DNA from: Puia dinghuensis
GTDB lineage: Bacteria > Bacteroidota > Bacteroidia > Chitinophagales > Chitinophagaceae
DNA length: 64,000 bases
Direction: 5' to 3'
NCBI GenBank assembly: GCA_026225275.1
Contig: JAMFSL010000154.1
Coordinates: 1-64,000, forward strand
The position numbers were made by a program, and so were the translations under genes. Below, one piece after another: positions 29,828 through 40,080 of the stretch (within the stretch, counting starts at the first letter, position 1; every line of letters begins with the position of its first letter). Below the pieces are notes generated by a model that saw only the letters and a program-made list of their open reading frames with translations, was not told where the DNA came from and searched no databases.

Positions 29828-32800
29828 ATGAAACGACGATCTTATCTTCTTCTTGCTGCAGGTCTTTTACCATTCTTAACGATTGCCCAGCCAATCGAGC
29901 ATCGTGAAAAGTACGACATTGCCAGGGATAAAGTGTTATATGTCATCGGCTACGCTCACCTGGATACGGAATGGAACTGGGAATATCCGACCGTCATCAA
30001 CGATTATATCCGGAAGACGATGGTGGATAACTTCGCCCTTTTTGAAAAGTATCCCGACTATGTATTCAACTTTACCGGCTCCCGCCGGTACAATATGATG
30101 AAGGAATATTATCCCGATCTGTATAAAAAAGTAAAAGACTATATCGGGCAGGGGCGTTGGTATATTGCCGGTTCCTCGGTGGATGAGGCGGAGGTCAATA
30201 TCTCGTCCTCCGAATCGCTGCTGCGTCAGGTACTCTACGGAAATCTTTTCTTCAAACGTGAGTTTAACAAGCAAAGTTCCGATTATCTGCTGCCTGACTG
30301 TTTTGGCTTTGTGGCCACCACGCCGTCGATATGGGCGCATGCAGGGCTCCTGGGTTTCTCCACCCAGAAACTCACATGGGGTTCCGCCAATGGCATCCCA
30401 TTTAATGTAGGCGTGTGGGAAGGCCCGGATGGGAAAGGCCTGGTGGCTGCCCTGAATGCCACGAGCTACAATGGAGATATCGTGCCCAGACTGGACAGGG
30501 ATCGTGCCTGGACCGCCCGGATGACAGGCGATAGCAAAAAATACGGCCTTTTATTTGACTACCGGTACTATGGCACGGGCGACCAGGGCGGCGCGCCCAG
30601 GGAAAGGGACGTTCAACATGCCGTGGAAAGCCTTAAACACGGCGACAGCAGTAACTTCAAAGTTATCCTGACATCCTCCGATCAGCTTTTCAAAGACATC
30701 ACACCCGCGCTGCGGGCCAAGCTGCCTACCTATTCCGGCGACCTGCTGCTGGTCGAGCACAGCGCAGGCTCGCTGACGTCCCAGGCCTTTATGAAACGCG
30801 CCAACAGGAAAAATGAGTTACTGGCCAAATCGGCCGAGCAGCTCTCATCCGTCGCATCCTGGCTTGGCGGGGCATCCTATCCGCTGGATAAGCTCAATAA
30901 TTCCTGGGACCTCGTCCTGGGCAGCCAGTTCCACGATATCATGTCAGGAACGGCTACGCCAAAATCGTATGAATATGCCTGGAACGATGAATTTATCGCG
31001 ATGAACGGGTTCTCCGAAGCGGTAAAGCATTCTGCGAGCGCCATTACGCATCAGCTCAACACCCAGACCCAGGGTAAAGCCATTGTCGTATATAACCCCG
31101 TGGCCATCGACAGAGAAGACGTGGTTACTGCCGAGCTGATCTATGCGAAAAAACCTGACCACCTACAAGTGATCGATAAGGATGGCAACACCGTTCCTTC
31201 ACAGATCATTGCCGCCAAAGGGGATAAGGTCACCCTGCTCTTTTTGGCGAAAATCCCGTCGGCCGGGCTGTCTGTCTTCGACGTCCGGGAGACCAGTGAA
31301 AAGCCGGCTGCCTCGCCATTGATCGTAACGGACAATACGCTGGAGAACGATTTCTTCAAGATCACGATCAATGTCAACGGAGACATTGCCAGCATCTACG
31401 ACAAGAGCGCCCGAAAGGAAGTTCTTTCGCAACCCGCATCCCTCCAGTTCCAAAAAGAAGATCCTACGGACTGGCCGGCCTGGAATATGTATTGGAAGGA
31501 CCGGAAGAACCCACCCATCGACGTCATGAACAAAGACGTCACCATAAAGATCATCGAACAGGGTCCGGTTCGCGTCGCGATCGAGGTAACCAAAAAGGGG
31601 CAGAACTCAAGTATCACCCAGATCATAAGCCTGGCTGCCGGCGAACCCGGTAAAAGGATCGAAGTAAGCAATACCATCGACTGGCAGTCAAAAGGAGTAA
31701 GCCTTAAGGCCGCCTTCCCTACCACCGTCGAAAATGAACAGGCCACCTACGGCTTGAATACGGCTGCCGTGCAGCGATCCACCAACAACGAGGTCAAGTT
31801 CGAGGTCCCCGCCCGTCAGTGGTTCGACCTCACGGACAGGTCTGACAGCTATGGCGTTTCCATCCTGGAAGACGGCAAATATGGTTCGGACAAGCCGGAC
31901 AACAGCACCGTACGCCTTACGCTGATGTTTACTCCCCTGGCCCATCAGTATGTTTATCAGAACTCACAGGATTGGGGCATTCATCATTTTACCTACGCGA
32001 TTTACCCGCACGCGGGCGACTGGGTCCACGCCATGTCCCCCTGGCAGGGCAGCTTCGTCAATGCACCGCTGATTGCCTTCGAAACGGGCAAACACGATGG
32101 GCCATTGGGCAAAGAATTCTCGCTGGTCAGCCTCAATAAGGCCAATGTAGATATCATGGCTTTCAAAAAAGCCGAAGAGAGCGACTACTACATTGTTCGA
32201 TTCAACGAATTATACGGTAAGGATGCAGCAGCCATCGCTGCCCGGTTCCCTGGAAAGATTGTGGACGCCTACGAGGTAAACGGCCAGGAACAAAAGATCG
32301 GCGGGGCCAGCTTTGCCGATGGGAACCTTCACTTCGACATGACCCGGTTTTTGATCCGGAGTTTTGCCATCAAGCTGGATAAGGCCACGCAGCCCGGCTC
32401 GCTTCCCGCGCAAAAGCAACTCGATCTACCCTACAATGAAGACGCCATTAGTTCCGACGCCAACAGGAGCGACGGGAATATGTCCGATAGCCTGACCTTG
32501 CCGGCCGAACTCATTCCTGCGGAGATCGTAAGCGAGGATATCCAATTCCAGATGGGCTCCACAGCCGATGGCGCAAAGAATGTATTGACGGCAAAAGGCC
32601 AGACCATCGATCTGCCCGCTGGAAACTATAACAAATTGTATCTCCTGGCCGCGGCAACCCATGATACCACGGGCGAACTCTCCATCGGCAGGCAAAAGAT
32701 CCGGCTGGGTTTCCAGGATTGGACAGGCTATATCGGCCAGCACTACGGGCGTAAACTGACCGACCACGATACCAAAGTCACGGAAATTACCCCCGCATTT

Positions 32801-33052
32801 GTAAAGGGCGACGACATCGCCTGGTATGCGTCGCATTGCCATTCGCCAAAAGGTAACGAAGCCTATCGATATAGCTACCTTTACAAGTATGCCATCAATA
32901 TCCCCAAAGGGGCACGAAGCATCACCCTACCAAAGAATGAAGCCATTAAAATATTTGCCATGACGGTAGCCGACGACGGCGATGAAGACGTGACGCCGCT
33001 GCAACCTTTGTATGATCATTTCAAAGACGATGGACCAGTTAAATTGAGATAA
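29828..33052 (+). CDS. GH38 alpha-mannosidase
   Basis: 1074 aa; VIGYAHLDTEWNWEYP, RWYIAGSSVDEAEVNISSSESLLRQ, YLLPDCFGF, SQFHDIMSGT. Confidence 0.93.
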   Translation: MKRRSYLLLAAGLLPFLTIAQPIEHREKYDIARDKVLYVIGYAHLDTEWNWEYPTVINDYIRKTMVDNFALFEKYPDYVFNFTGSRRYNMMKEYYPDLYKKVKDYIGQGRWYIAGSSVDEAEVNISSSESLLRQVLYGNLFFKREFNKQSSDYLLPDCFGFVATTPSIWAHAGLLGFSTQKLTWGSANGIPFNVGVWEGPDGKGLVAALNATSYNGDIVPRLDRDRAWTARMTGDSKKYGLLFDYRYYGTGDQGGAPRERDVQHAVESLKHGDSSNFKVILTSSDQLFKDITPALRAKLPTYSGDLLLVEHSAGSLTSQAFMKRANRKNELLAKSAEQLSSVASWLGGASYPLDKLNNSWDLVLGSQFHDIMSGTATPKSYEYAWNDEFIAMNGFSEAVKHSASAITHQLNTQTQGKAIVVYNPVAIDREDVVTAELIYAKKPDHLQVIDKDGNTVPSQIIAAKGDKVTLLFLAKIPSAGLSVFDVRETSEKPAASPLIVTDNTLENDFFKITINVNGDIASIYDKSARKEVLSQPASLQFQKEDPTDWPAWNMYWKDRKNPPIDVMNKDVTIKIIEQGPVRVAIEVTKKGQNSSITQIISLAAGEPGKRIEVSNTIDWQSKGVSLKAAFPTTVENEQATYGLNTAAVQRSTNNEVKFEVPARQWFDLTDRSDSYGVSILEDGKYGSDKPDNSTVRLTLMFTPLAHQYVYQNSQDWGIHHFTYAIYPHAGDWVHAMSPWQGSFVNAPLIAFETGKHDGPLGKEFSLVSLNKANVDIMAFKKAEESDYYIVRFNELYGKDAAAIAARFPGKIVDAYEVNGQEQKIGGASFADGNLHFDMTRFLIRSFAIKLDKATQPGSLPAQKQLDLPYNEDAISSDANRSDGNMSDSLTLPAELIPAEIVSEDIQFQMGSTADGAKNVLTAKGQTIDLPAGNYNKLYLLAAATHDTTGELSIGRQKIRLGFQDWTGYIGQHYGRKLTDHDTKVTEITPAFVKGDDIAWYASHCHSPKGNEAYRYSYLYKYAINIPKGARSITLPKNEAIKIFAMTVADDGDEDVTPLQPLYDHFKDDGPVKLR

Positions 33053-33055
33053 AAA

Positions 33056-34066
33056 ATGAATACACCTATTATATGGCGCCTTGGTATGCTTTTGATGTGC
33101 ATTGCCCTCAATAAGGCAGCCGACGCACAGCAAACCGATGCTCCTGCAGTAACAGCATCATTGGCCCCGACGGTATTGCCGGGAAAAGGAGTGCAACAAT
33201 ACGACTTCTTTTACGCGGGCGAAAGTAAGGCACGTAATATGTACATCGTCCGCAATGGCAGGATCACCTGGTCGTACATCGATACCGCCGGTAAGGGAGA
33301 GATCAGCGATGCCGTATTGATGGCTAATGGAAATGTTTTGTTTGCCCACCAGTTTGGCGTTACGTTGATCAACCGGGACAAGCAAATACTTTGGCACTAC
33401 GACGCGCCGGATGGTTTTGAAACACACACCGCCCAGCCCATAGGCAGCGATCACGTGGTTTTTGTTCAAAACGGCAATCCCGCTCAGGTATTTGTGATGA
33501 ACATCCGGACTAATACGGTTGAAAAAAAATTTCCACTACCCTTTAAAAGCGGCACCCATGGCCAGATCAGACATGCCCGGTTAACCCCGCAGGGCACCTT
33601 GCTGGTGGCGCACATGGACCTCGGCAAAGTCTGCGAATACGATGTCGATGGCCATCAGCTTTCGTCGATTGACGTTGCCTCCGTGTGGTCAGCGGTGCCG
33701 TTAAAAAACGGGCATATCCTGGTGACCAGCAACCTGGGCTTCGTCAGCGAGATCACGAACGGAGGGGACTCTGTATGGAAATGCTCCGTGAAAGATATCG
33801 CCGGTTATTCGCTAAAAAATCCGCAGCTGGCCGTCAGGCTTGCGAATGGAAATACGCTTGTCAATAACTGGTTCAATCAATGGTCGGCCACGGTTGACCC
33901 CGCCAATCCACCTGTACAAGCAGTGGAGATAACACCCGGAAAAAAAATAGTATGGGCTTTGCGCTCCTGGTCTGTACCTTTAAATCTGGGACCTTCTACC
34001 ACCATCCAGATCCTTGACGATCCCGATGCTCTAACAAATGATGTTCACTTTGGTGATATAAAATAG
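33056..34066 (+). CDS. Secreted beta-propeller (PQQ/WD-like) protein
   Basis: 336 aa; repeated NGxILVT/NGNTLVNN blades; signal peptide. Confidence 0.7.
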   Translation: MNTPIIWRLGMLLMCIALNKAADAQQTDAPAVTASLAPTVLPGKGVQQYDFFYAGESKARNMYIVRNGRITWSYIDTAGKGEISDAVLMANGNVLFAHQFGVTLINRDKQILWHYDAPDGFETHTAQPIGSDHVVFVQNGNPAQVFVMNIRTNTVEKKFPLPFKSGTHGQIRHARLTPQGTLLVAHMDLGKVCEYDVDGHQLSSIDVASVWSAVPLKNGHILVTSNLGFVSEITNGGDSVWKCSVKDIAGYSLKNPQLAVRLANGNTLVNNWFNQWSATVDPANPPVQAVEITPGKKIVWALRSWSVPLNLGPSTTIQILDDPDALTNDVHFGDIK

Positions 34067-34099
34067 CAGGGCAGATGCCCTATATTCTTAAACGTTAAA

Positions 34100-36862
34100 A
34101 TGAAAAATGCTTTTCTCCAGTTACTGCTCACTTTGATTAGCCCCTTCACGTTTTCGCAGGGAACGATTATTAAATATCTGTCCGGAACGGACAAGGACCA
34201 TACAGTCCAATGGGATTTTTACTGTACGGGAGGGAGCAACAGTGGAAAATGGACAACGATTGCCGTCCCGTCCAACTGGGAATTGCAAGGTTTCGGCACC
34301 TATAACTACGGGCATGATAAAACAAAAGGCAACGAACAGGGCCTCTATAAACATGAGTTCTTTGCGGAGCGATGGACAGGCAAAAAAGTGTTTATCGTGT
34401 TTGAAGGGTCGATGACGGATACAAAAGTCATGATCAACGGCCAACTGGCAGGCCCCATACATCAGGGTGGCTTCTACCAGTTTAAATATGATATAACCGG
34501 CTTAATAAAAACAAATGCCAAAAATGTACTCGAGGTTACGGTAGACAAAACATCCGCAAATGCCTCCGTTAACGACGCAGAACGGAGAAACAGTGATTTT
34601 TGGGTGTTTGGCGGCATTTTCCGGCCTGTATACCTGGAAATCGTTCCCCAAACTTTTATTGATCGGATCGCTATTGATGCCACTGCCGGCGGCTTATTTA
34701 AGCTTGACGTGTACCTTCAGCATGTAGTTGGCGGCGAAGCGGTTGAAGCACAGCTGCAGAAACGGGATGGCACTAATATCGGAACGCCTTTTTCAACAGC
34801 GGCGGATACCACATCGGAAAAAGTGCATTTGGAAAGCTATTTGGAAAGACCACTGCTGTGGAGCAGTGAGTTTCCTAATTTGTACCAGGTCGTTATTACG
34901 GTAAAAAGCAAATCAGGCCCGGTTATCCATCGTGTTTGGCAAAGGTTCGGTTTTCGAACTATTGAATTGCGGGCTAATGACGGATTTTACGTCAATGGGA
35001 TAAAAGTAGTACTGAAAGGCTGTTGCCGGCATAGCTTTTGGCCTGAATCCGGCAGAACCCTAAGCTATGGCATAAATTTGTCAGATGTGAATTTAATGAA
35101 GCAAATGAACATGAACGCCGTAAGGATGTCACATTATCCGCCGGATCGTGACTTTTTAGACATTTGCGATTCGCTCGGATTATATGTGCTTGACGAATTG
35201 ACGGGCTGGCAGGCAAAATATGATACAGTAGTGGGACGTAAATTAGTAAAAGAGCTGGTGATCAGGGATGTAAATCATCCATCTATTGTTTTTTGGGATA
35301 ACGGCAATGAAGGCGGATGGAATACCGGATTAGATAATGATTATTCCCTGTATGACCCTCAGAAACGTACCGTATTGCATCCATGGGCAGATTTTAACGG
35401 AGCGGATAACCACCATTATCCTGACTACAAGTACCTATTGAAAACTGTAGCAACCGGAAAAGATGTTTTTTTCCCGACGGAATTTTTGCATGGTTTATAC
35501 GATGGCGGCGCCGGGGCAGGGCTGGACGATTTTTGGGACTGCATGACGAAGTATCCGCACAACGCCGGCGGTTTTATCTGGGCCTTCCTGGATGAAGCCG
35601 TTCTTCGTAAAGATAAGAACGGCCTTTATGATACGGACGGTAATCACGCGCCTGACGGCATTGTCGGCCCACACCGGGAAAAAGAGGCCAGTTTCTATAC
35701 CATTAAAGAAATTTGGTCACCGGTGTATATTAACCTTCAATCGGTTGATAAAAGCTTCAACGGGGAAATACCTGTTGAAAACAGGTATGCTTTTACCAAC
35801 CTTAGCCAGTGCTTATTCAGATGGAAGCTGGTTAAATTCCCGACTGCCCGCGAAAAGGCGACAAAGGAAACAATAAAAGCGGAAGGCACCGTTGTCAACA
35901 CTAATATTAAATCATCCGGCAAAGGCATACTTAAGCTCGGCCTGCCTGCGTCCTGGGCAAAAAATGACGCCCTTTATTTAACCGCGTTCGGGCCGGACCA
36001 TAAAGAAATATATACCTGGACCTGGCCTATCCCATCCACGAAAGATTTACCAAAAGGGTTTCCGGTATTTGCTTCCAAATCGACCATACAAGCTATGGAG
36101 ACTTCAAATACTGTAGCGGTAAAATGCGATGGGATAACTTATTATTTTAGTAAGGGTACGGGATATATCCTAAAGGTCGTCAGGCCGGGTTGCACGATAT
36201 CCCTGTCAGGCGGACCGGTTTTGGCAGGAGTAAAAACAGAACTAAACCAATTCGTTTATGAACGGCTAAACGAGCAATACATCATTGAAGCGAATTACCG
36301 GGGTGAAGACTCGCTGCACGTTAAATGGACTTTCACGCCGGGACATCCTGTTAAACTCGAGTATACCTATTCGCAGAGCGGAGATGTGGATTTTTCCGGG
36401 ATCACTTTTAATTATCCCGAAGAAAAGATGGAGGGCATGAAATGGCTGGGTCGTGGTCCGTACCGGGTGTGGAAAAACAGGCTGAAAGGAGAACGTTTTG
36501 GTGTTTGGCATAAGGCTTACAACAATACTGTTACAGGACAGACCTGGGATTATCCCGAATTCAAAGGTTATCACGGAGCGGTCAAATGGGTGGTGATCGA
36601 AAATAATCAGTCCCCCTTTACTGTATATTGCGGCAATAACGATGTGTATCTGCAAATGCTGCATCCGGCGAGGGAAGCGGACGCCTTGAAAAACAATAAT
36701 GTAGAACCGGCATTTCCCGAAGGTAGCATCGGTTTCCTGCATGCTATTGCACCGATAGGTACAAAATTTCATTCTGCCGATGCAATGGGCCCGCAAGGTC
36801 AAAAGACCCCAGCTGCCGGTCAACCGATAAGCGGCATACTCTGGTTTGATTTTCTTAAATGA
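34100..36862 (+). CDS. GH2-family glycosidase
   Basis: 920 aa; VPSNWELQGFGTYNYG, VRMSHYPPDRDFLDICDSLGLYVLDEL, SIVFWDNGNEGGWN, FFPTEFLHG. Confidence 0.9.
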   Translation: MKNAFLQLLLTLISPFTFSQGTIIKYLSGTDKDHTVQWDFYCTGGSNSGKWTTIAVPSNWELQGFGTYNYGHDKTKGNEQGLYKHEFFAERWTGKKVFIVFEGSMTDTKVMINGQLAGPIHQGGFYQFKYDITGLIKTNAKNVLEVTVDKTSANASVNDAERRNSDFWVFGGIFRPVYLEIVPQTFIDRIAIDATAGGLFKLDVYLQHVVGGEAVEAQLQKRDGTNIGTPFSTAADTTSEKVHLESYLERPLLWSSEFPNLYQVVITVKSKSGPVIHRVWQRFGFRTIELRANDGFYVNGIKVVLKGCCRHSFWPESGRTLSYGINLSDVNLMKQMNMNAVRMSHYPPDRDFLDICDSLGLYVLDELTGWQAKYDTVVGRKLVKELVIRDVNHPSIVFWDNGNEGGWNTGLDNDYSLYDPQKRTVLHPWADFNGADNHHYPDYKYLLKTVATGKDVFFPTEFLHGLYDGGAGAGLDDFWDCMTKYPHNAGGFIWAFLDEAVLRKDKNGLYDTDGNHAPDGIVGPHREKEASFYTIKEIWSPVYINLQSVDKSFNGEIPVENRYAFTNLSQCLFRWKLVKFPTAREKATKETIKAEGTVVNTNIKSSGKGILKLGLPASWAKNDALYLTAFGPDHKEIYTWTWPIPSTKDLPKGFPVFASKSTIQAMETSNTVAVKCDGITYYFSKGTGYILKVVRPGCTISLSGGPVLAGVKTELNQFVYERLNEQYIIEANYRGEDSLHVKWTFTPGHPVKLEYTYSQSGDVDFSGITFNYPEEKMEGMKWLGRGPYRVWKNRLKGERFGVWHKAYNNTVTGQTWDYPEFKGYHGAVKWVVIENNQSPFTVYCGNNDVYLQMLHPAREADALKNNNVEPAFPEGSIGFLHAIAPIGTKFHSADAMGPQGQKTPAAGQPISGILWFDFLK

Positions 36863-38034
36863 TGATAATAATGACCCAAAAAAAAGAAATACTTCGCTCT
36901 CCATATTGGAACATTGTTTCATTTTGCCTGCTTACGATCACCCTTTCTCACAGGGTCTCCGGCCAGGGCATTACCACCAGCCCCGACACGGCCTCTACCG
37001 GGACGAGCCGATATCAGCAGGAGCTGTCGTCCCTGCAACGGGCCATCTCCAGGAACTTTTACGACAGCGCCGCGGGTTACTATAAGGAATGGCCGGGTCC
37101 CGATCAACCGAGACACCCCTACACCTATTTGTGGTCGCTCTGTGCCTTGTTCCAGGCGGACAACGAAATAGAAAAACTGGAGCCTCGGGCTACCCTTTTG
37201 CAACCCCTTCTCTCTATCATCCGGGATTACGAAGATCCTGCTCCACCGCAACCCGGATTCGCGGACTACATCCGCAAATTCTCCGGCGGCGAACGCTATT
37301 ACGACGATAACCAATGGCTGGGCATCACCGCGCTCGACGCCTATGCCCGGACAAAAGACACAGGATATTTATCGCTAGGCCGGGAGATCTATACGTTTAT
37401 GATGACAGGTTACGACACCGTTCTCACTGGCGGATTATACTGGAAGGAGAACAGGAAGACAAGCAAGAACACCTGCTCGAATGGTCCTGGTATTCTGGTG
37501 GCCCTTCAATTATACGAGGCCACCAAGGATCGCGGCTACCTGGACACCGCCCTGATGTTATACCATTGGGTGAATAAAACATTGAAAGCGCCATCAGGGC
37601 TATACTACGATAACATCACTATCAAAGGCCGGATCAGCACGCCTATCCTGTCCTATAATACCGGCACGATGCTCGAATCCAATATCTACCTGTACGAATG
37701 TACCGGCGATAAAAACTACCTGCAGGAGGCCATATCTATCGCCGATAGCTCCCTTCCTTATTTCTATGGCGGAACACGATTCCGGGACACTTACTGGTTC
37801 AACGTCGTACTCCTGCGTGCCTACCAGCACCTTTTGACATACGATAAAGACACCAAATATATCATGGGTTTTAAGCAATGCCTGGACTACGTCCTGCAAA
37901 ACGAAAAGAACGAAAGAGGACTGTTCGCGGAAAAGGGCAAGCCCCTCGATCTGGTAGCGCATGCAGGTATGCTGGAGATGCTGACACGATTCGCCTGGTT
38001 AGACCAAAAGGGCATTATAGCCCATCAACAATAA
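36859..38034 (+). CDS. GH76 alpha-1,6-mannanase-like
   Basis: 391 aa; RYYDDNQWLGITALDAY (Asp-Asp), GGLYWKENRKTSKNTCSNGPGILVALQLY; 4-bp overlap with the preceding gene. Confidence 0.88.
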   Translation: MMIIMTQKKEILRSPYWNIVSFCLLTITLSHRVSGQGITTSPDTASTGTSRYQQELSSLQRAISRNFYDSAAGYYKEWPGPDQPRHPYTYLWSLCALFQADNEIEKLEPRATLLQPLLSIIRDYEDPAPPQPGFADYIRKFSGGERYYDDNQWLGITALDAYARTKDTGYLSLGREIYTFMMTGYDTVLTGGLYWKENRKTSKNTCSNGPGILVALQLYEATKDRGYLDTALMLYHWVNKTLKAPSGLYYDNITIKGRISTPILSYNTGTMLESNIYLYECTGDKNYLQEAISIADSSLPYFYGGTRFRDTYWFNVVLLRAYQHLLTYDKDTKYIMGFKQCLDYVLQNEKNERGLFAEKGKPLDLVAHAGMLEMLTRFAWLDQKGIIAHQQ

Positions 38035-38042
38035 ATCTGTGT

Positions 38043-38903
38043 ATGATAAAAGAACTGACAGCGCAACAGATTATCGACCGCATCCGGGTCGAATGCGGCG
38101 ACACCTGGAGAACGTCTGCAGCAGATGTATTTGACTGCGGAAACCCGGATACGCTCATCACAGGAATCGCAACCAGTTACACTCCTTCTATCGACGTCCT
38201 GCAACGAGCCGTCACGGCCGGTAAGAATCTCCTCATCACCCAGCAGCCCGCGTTCTATGGCGAGACTGCTGCGTACCTGGCAAAAGACCCAGCCTATCTT
38301 TTTAAAAAAGAGTTTATCGAAAAAAATAACCTCGTCATCTGGAGGTTCTATGACAATTGGATGGCGCGTCGTATGGATGGCCAGCTCCTCGGCCTTGCCA
38401 AGGCGCTCGGCTGGGAAAAATACCATCTCCCTCCGGATCGTCGCGAAAGCGCAGCCGCGTTCGATGATCCCGCCTATGCCTCAACCAACAACTATTTCAT
38501 GCTTCCCGAAACCTCCCTCCGGGAGATCATCCCCTACATCGAACAAAAACTCGATATAAAAGGTATCCGCGTCATCGGTGATCCGGCGACGAAAATCCGC
38601 AAAGTCGCCGTATCACATGGTATGTTCCAGTTTTCCCAACTACTGAGATTCCTAAGCGTCCCTGATGTCGATCTCATCCTGGTCGCAGAGGCCATCGAAT
38701 GGGAAAGTCCGGAATATTTCCGGGACCTGCTGACCTGGAAAGGAAATGACAAAGCGATGATCCTTCTCGGCCGTGAGGCTTCGGAAGATCCGGGCTATGG
38801 CGTGGTGGCATCGTGGCTAAAAACGTTTATCCCGGAAGTGCCCATAGAATGGTTGTCGGCAGGAGAGCCCTTTGGGGTACCTTCCGCTCCGTCGGCAAAA
38901 TAA
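38043..38903 (+). CDS. NIF3-like protein lacking metal-ligand histidines
   Basis: 286 aa from ATG 38043 in the 37878-38903 ORF; TGIATSYTPSIDVLQRAVTAGKNLLITQQPAFY, IRVIGDPATKIRKV. Confidence 0.8.
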   Translation: MIKELTAQQIIDRIRVECGDTWRTSAADVFDCGNPDTLITGIATSYTPSIDVLQRAVTAGKNLLITQQPAFYGETAAYLAKDPAYLFKKEFIEKNNLVIWRFYDNWMARRMDGQLLGLAKALGWEKYHLPPDRRESAAAFDDPAYASTNNYFMLPETSLREIIPYIEQKLDIKGIRVIGDPATKIRKVAVSHGMFQFSQLLRFLSVPDVDLILVAEAIEWESPEYFRDLLTWKGNDKAMILLGREASEDPGYGVVASWLKTFIPEVPIEWLSAGEPFGVPSAPSAK

Positions 38904-38911
38904 AAATCTTT

Positions 38912-39823
38912 ATGAAAAAAAACGATTTTTCCAGAAGAACGTTCCTGCGGCTATCAGGCATGGGTATGGCCGGCATCGGTCTGCCCATTATGAGTCTGGC
39001 CGTTTCCGGCGGCAAATCTACTCCGCTGACTGCCGGTGATGTGATCGAAAGGATCAAGGCGCATGTCGGCGTTCCCTGGAAAACACCCACTGTCGATACC
39101 ATCAAAGGCGGTAACGCCGGTATTGCCGTCACCGGTATAACCACGACATTCATGGCCACGCTCGATGTCATCCAACGGTCGGCGGCGGCAGGCAGGAACA
39201 TGATCATTACGCACGAGCCGACCTTCTGGAGCAACCTGGACCTGCCCGACGGCCTCACCGACAATCCCCTCTACCAGCATAAAATGGAGGTGATCAACCG
39301 CGGTCATCTTGTTGTCTGGCGTTTTCACGACCACTGGCATGCCCGCCAGCCGGACGGCATCATGGAAGGACAGCAGCACATCCTTGGCTGGGATCAATAC
39401 CAGAATGTCGCCGTGGATGGGATCAGGAACGGTGTATTTGAGCTGCCCCAAACGATCACCCTTCGGGTATTCGCGGAAGACATTGCCCGCAAACTGCAAA
39501 GCGATAATATCCGCGTCATCGGTGACCCCGCGACAAAAGTGTCCAAAGTATGCAATACAGCCAACCACCTCAGGGGCAGCGTAGAGGCGCTGCCGGTCGC
39601 CGATGCCTTTATCATCAAGGAGGCAGATCGGGAAAATGACCTGGCCGAATGGTGCCGCGACATTGTACTATCCGGCCAAAAGAAGGGTTTTATCTTCATT
39701 TCGCACAACCGGGGCGAAGAATTTGGGATGGTTAACTGCGCGCATTGGCTGCGCACGTTCATCCCGGAACTGCCTGTGGAATTTATTGCTTCCGGAGATC
39801 CGTTCTGGCGGACCTTACCGTGA
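38912..39823 (+). CDS. NIF3-like dinuclear-metal protein with Tat-type signal peptide
   Basis: 303 aa from ATG 38912; SRRTFLRLSGMGMAGIGLP, MIITHEPTFW, WRFHDHWHARQ, IRVIGDPATKVSKV. Confidence 0.82.
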   Translation: MKKNDFSRRTFLRLSGMGMAGIGLPIMSLAVSGGKSTPLTAGDVIERIKAHVGVPWKTPTVDTIKGGNAGIAVTGITTTFMATLDVIQRSAAAGRNMIITHEPTFWSNLDLPDGLTDNPLYQHKMEVINRGHLVVWRFHDHWHARQPDGIMEGQQHILGWDQYQNVAVDGIRNGVFELPQTITLRVFAEDIARKLQSDNIRVIGDPATKVSKVCNTANHLRGSVEALPVADAFIIKEADRENDLAEWCRDIVLSGQKKGFIFISHNRGEEFGMVNCAHWLRTFIPELPVEFIASGDPFWRTLP

Positions 39824-39936
39824 TCGGACTCGCGGGTCAGTCGCGACAGCGATCACTTAAAAAGTCGACAGCGAACAAATGGTGGAAGATGGATCCATCA
39901 CCCTTTTTGGCCGTAAAGTGGGTGTCCTAACGACTT

Positions 39937-39969
39937 GACAATTCGTCCATTTTATTTGACGAATTGTAC
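39937..39969. promoter_or_regulatory. Candidate operator, site C (near-perfect palindrome)
   Basis: GACAATTCGTC-cattttattt-GACGAATTGTAC; arms match 10/11 as an inverted repeat; upstream of the HTCS. Confidence 0.55.
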
Positions 39970-40080
39970 AAATTTGTAAAAGCAAATATTCAAAATCATT
40001 GATTTACAGATTAGAATACCTGCCCTGCGCCAACCGTACACCGTTTTTCCCTTTAACTTATTAACTTTATCATATATTAA

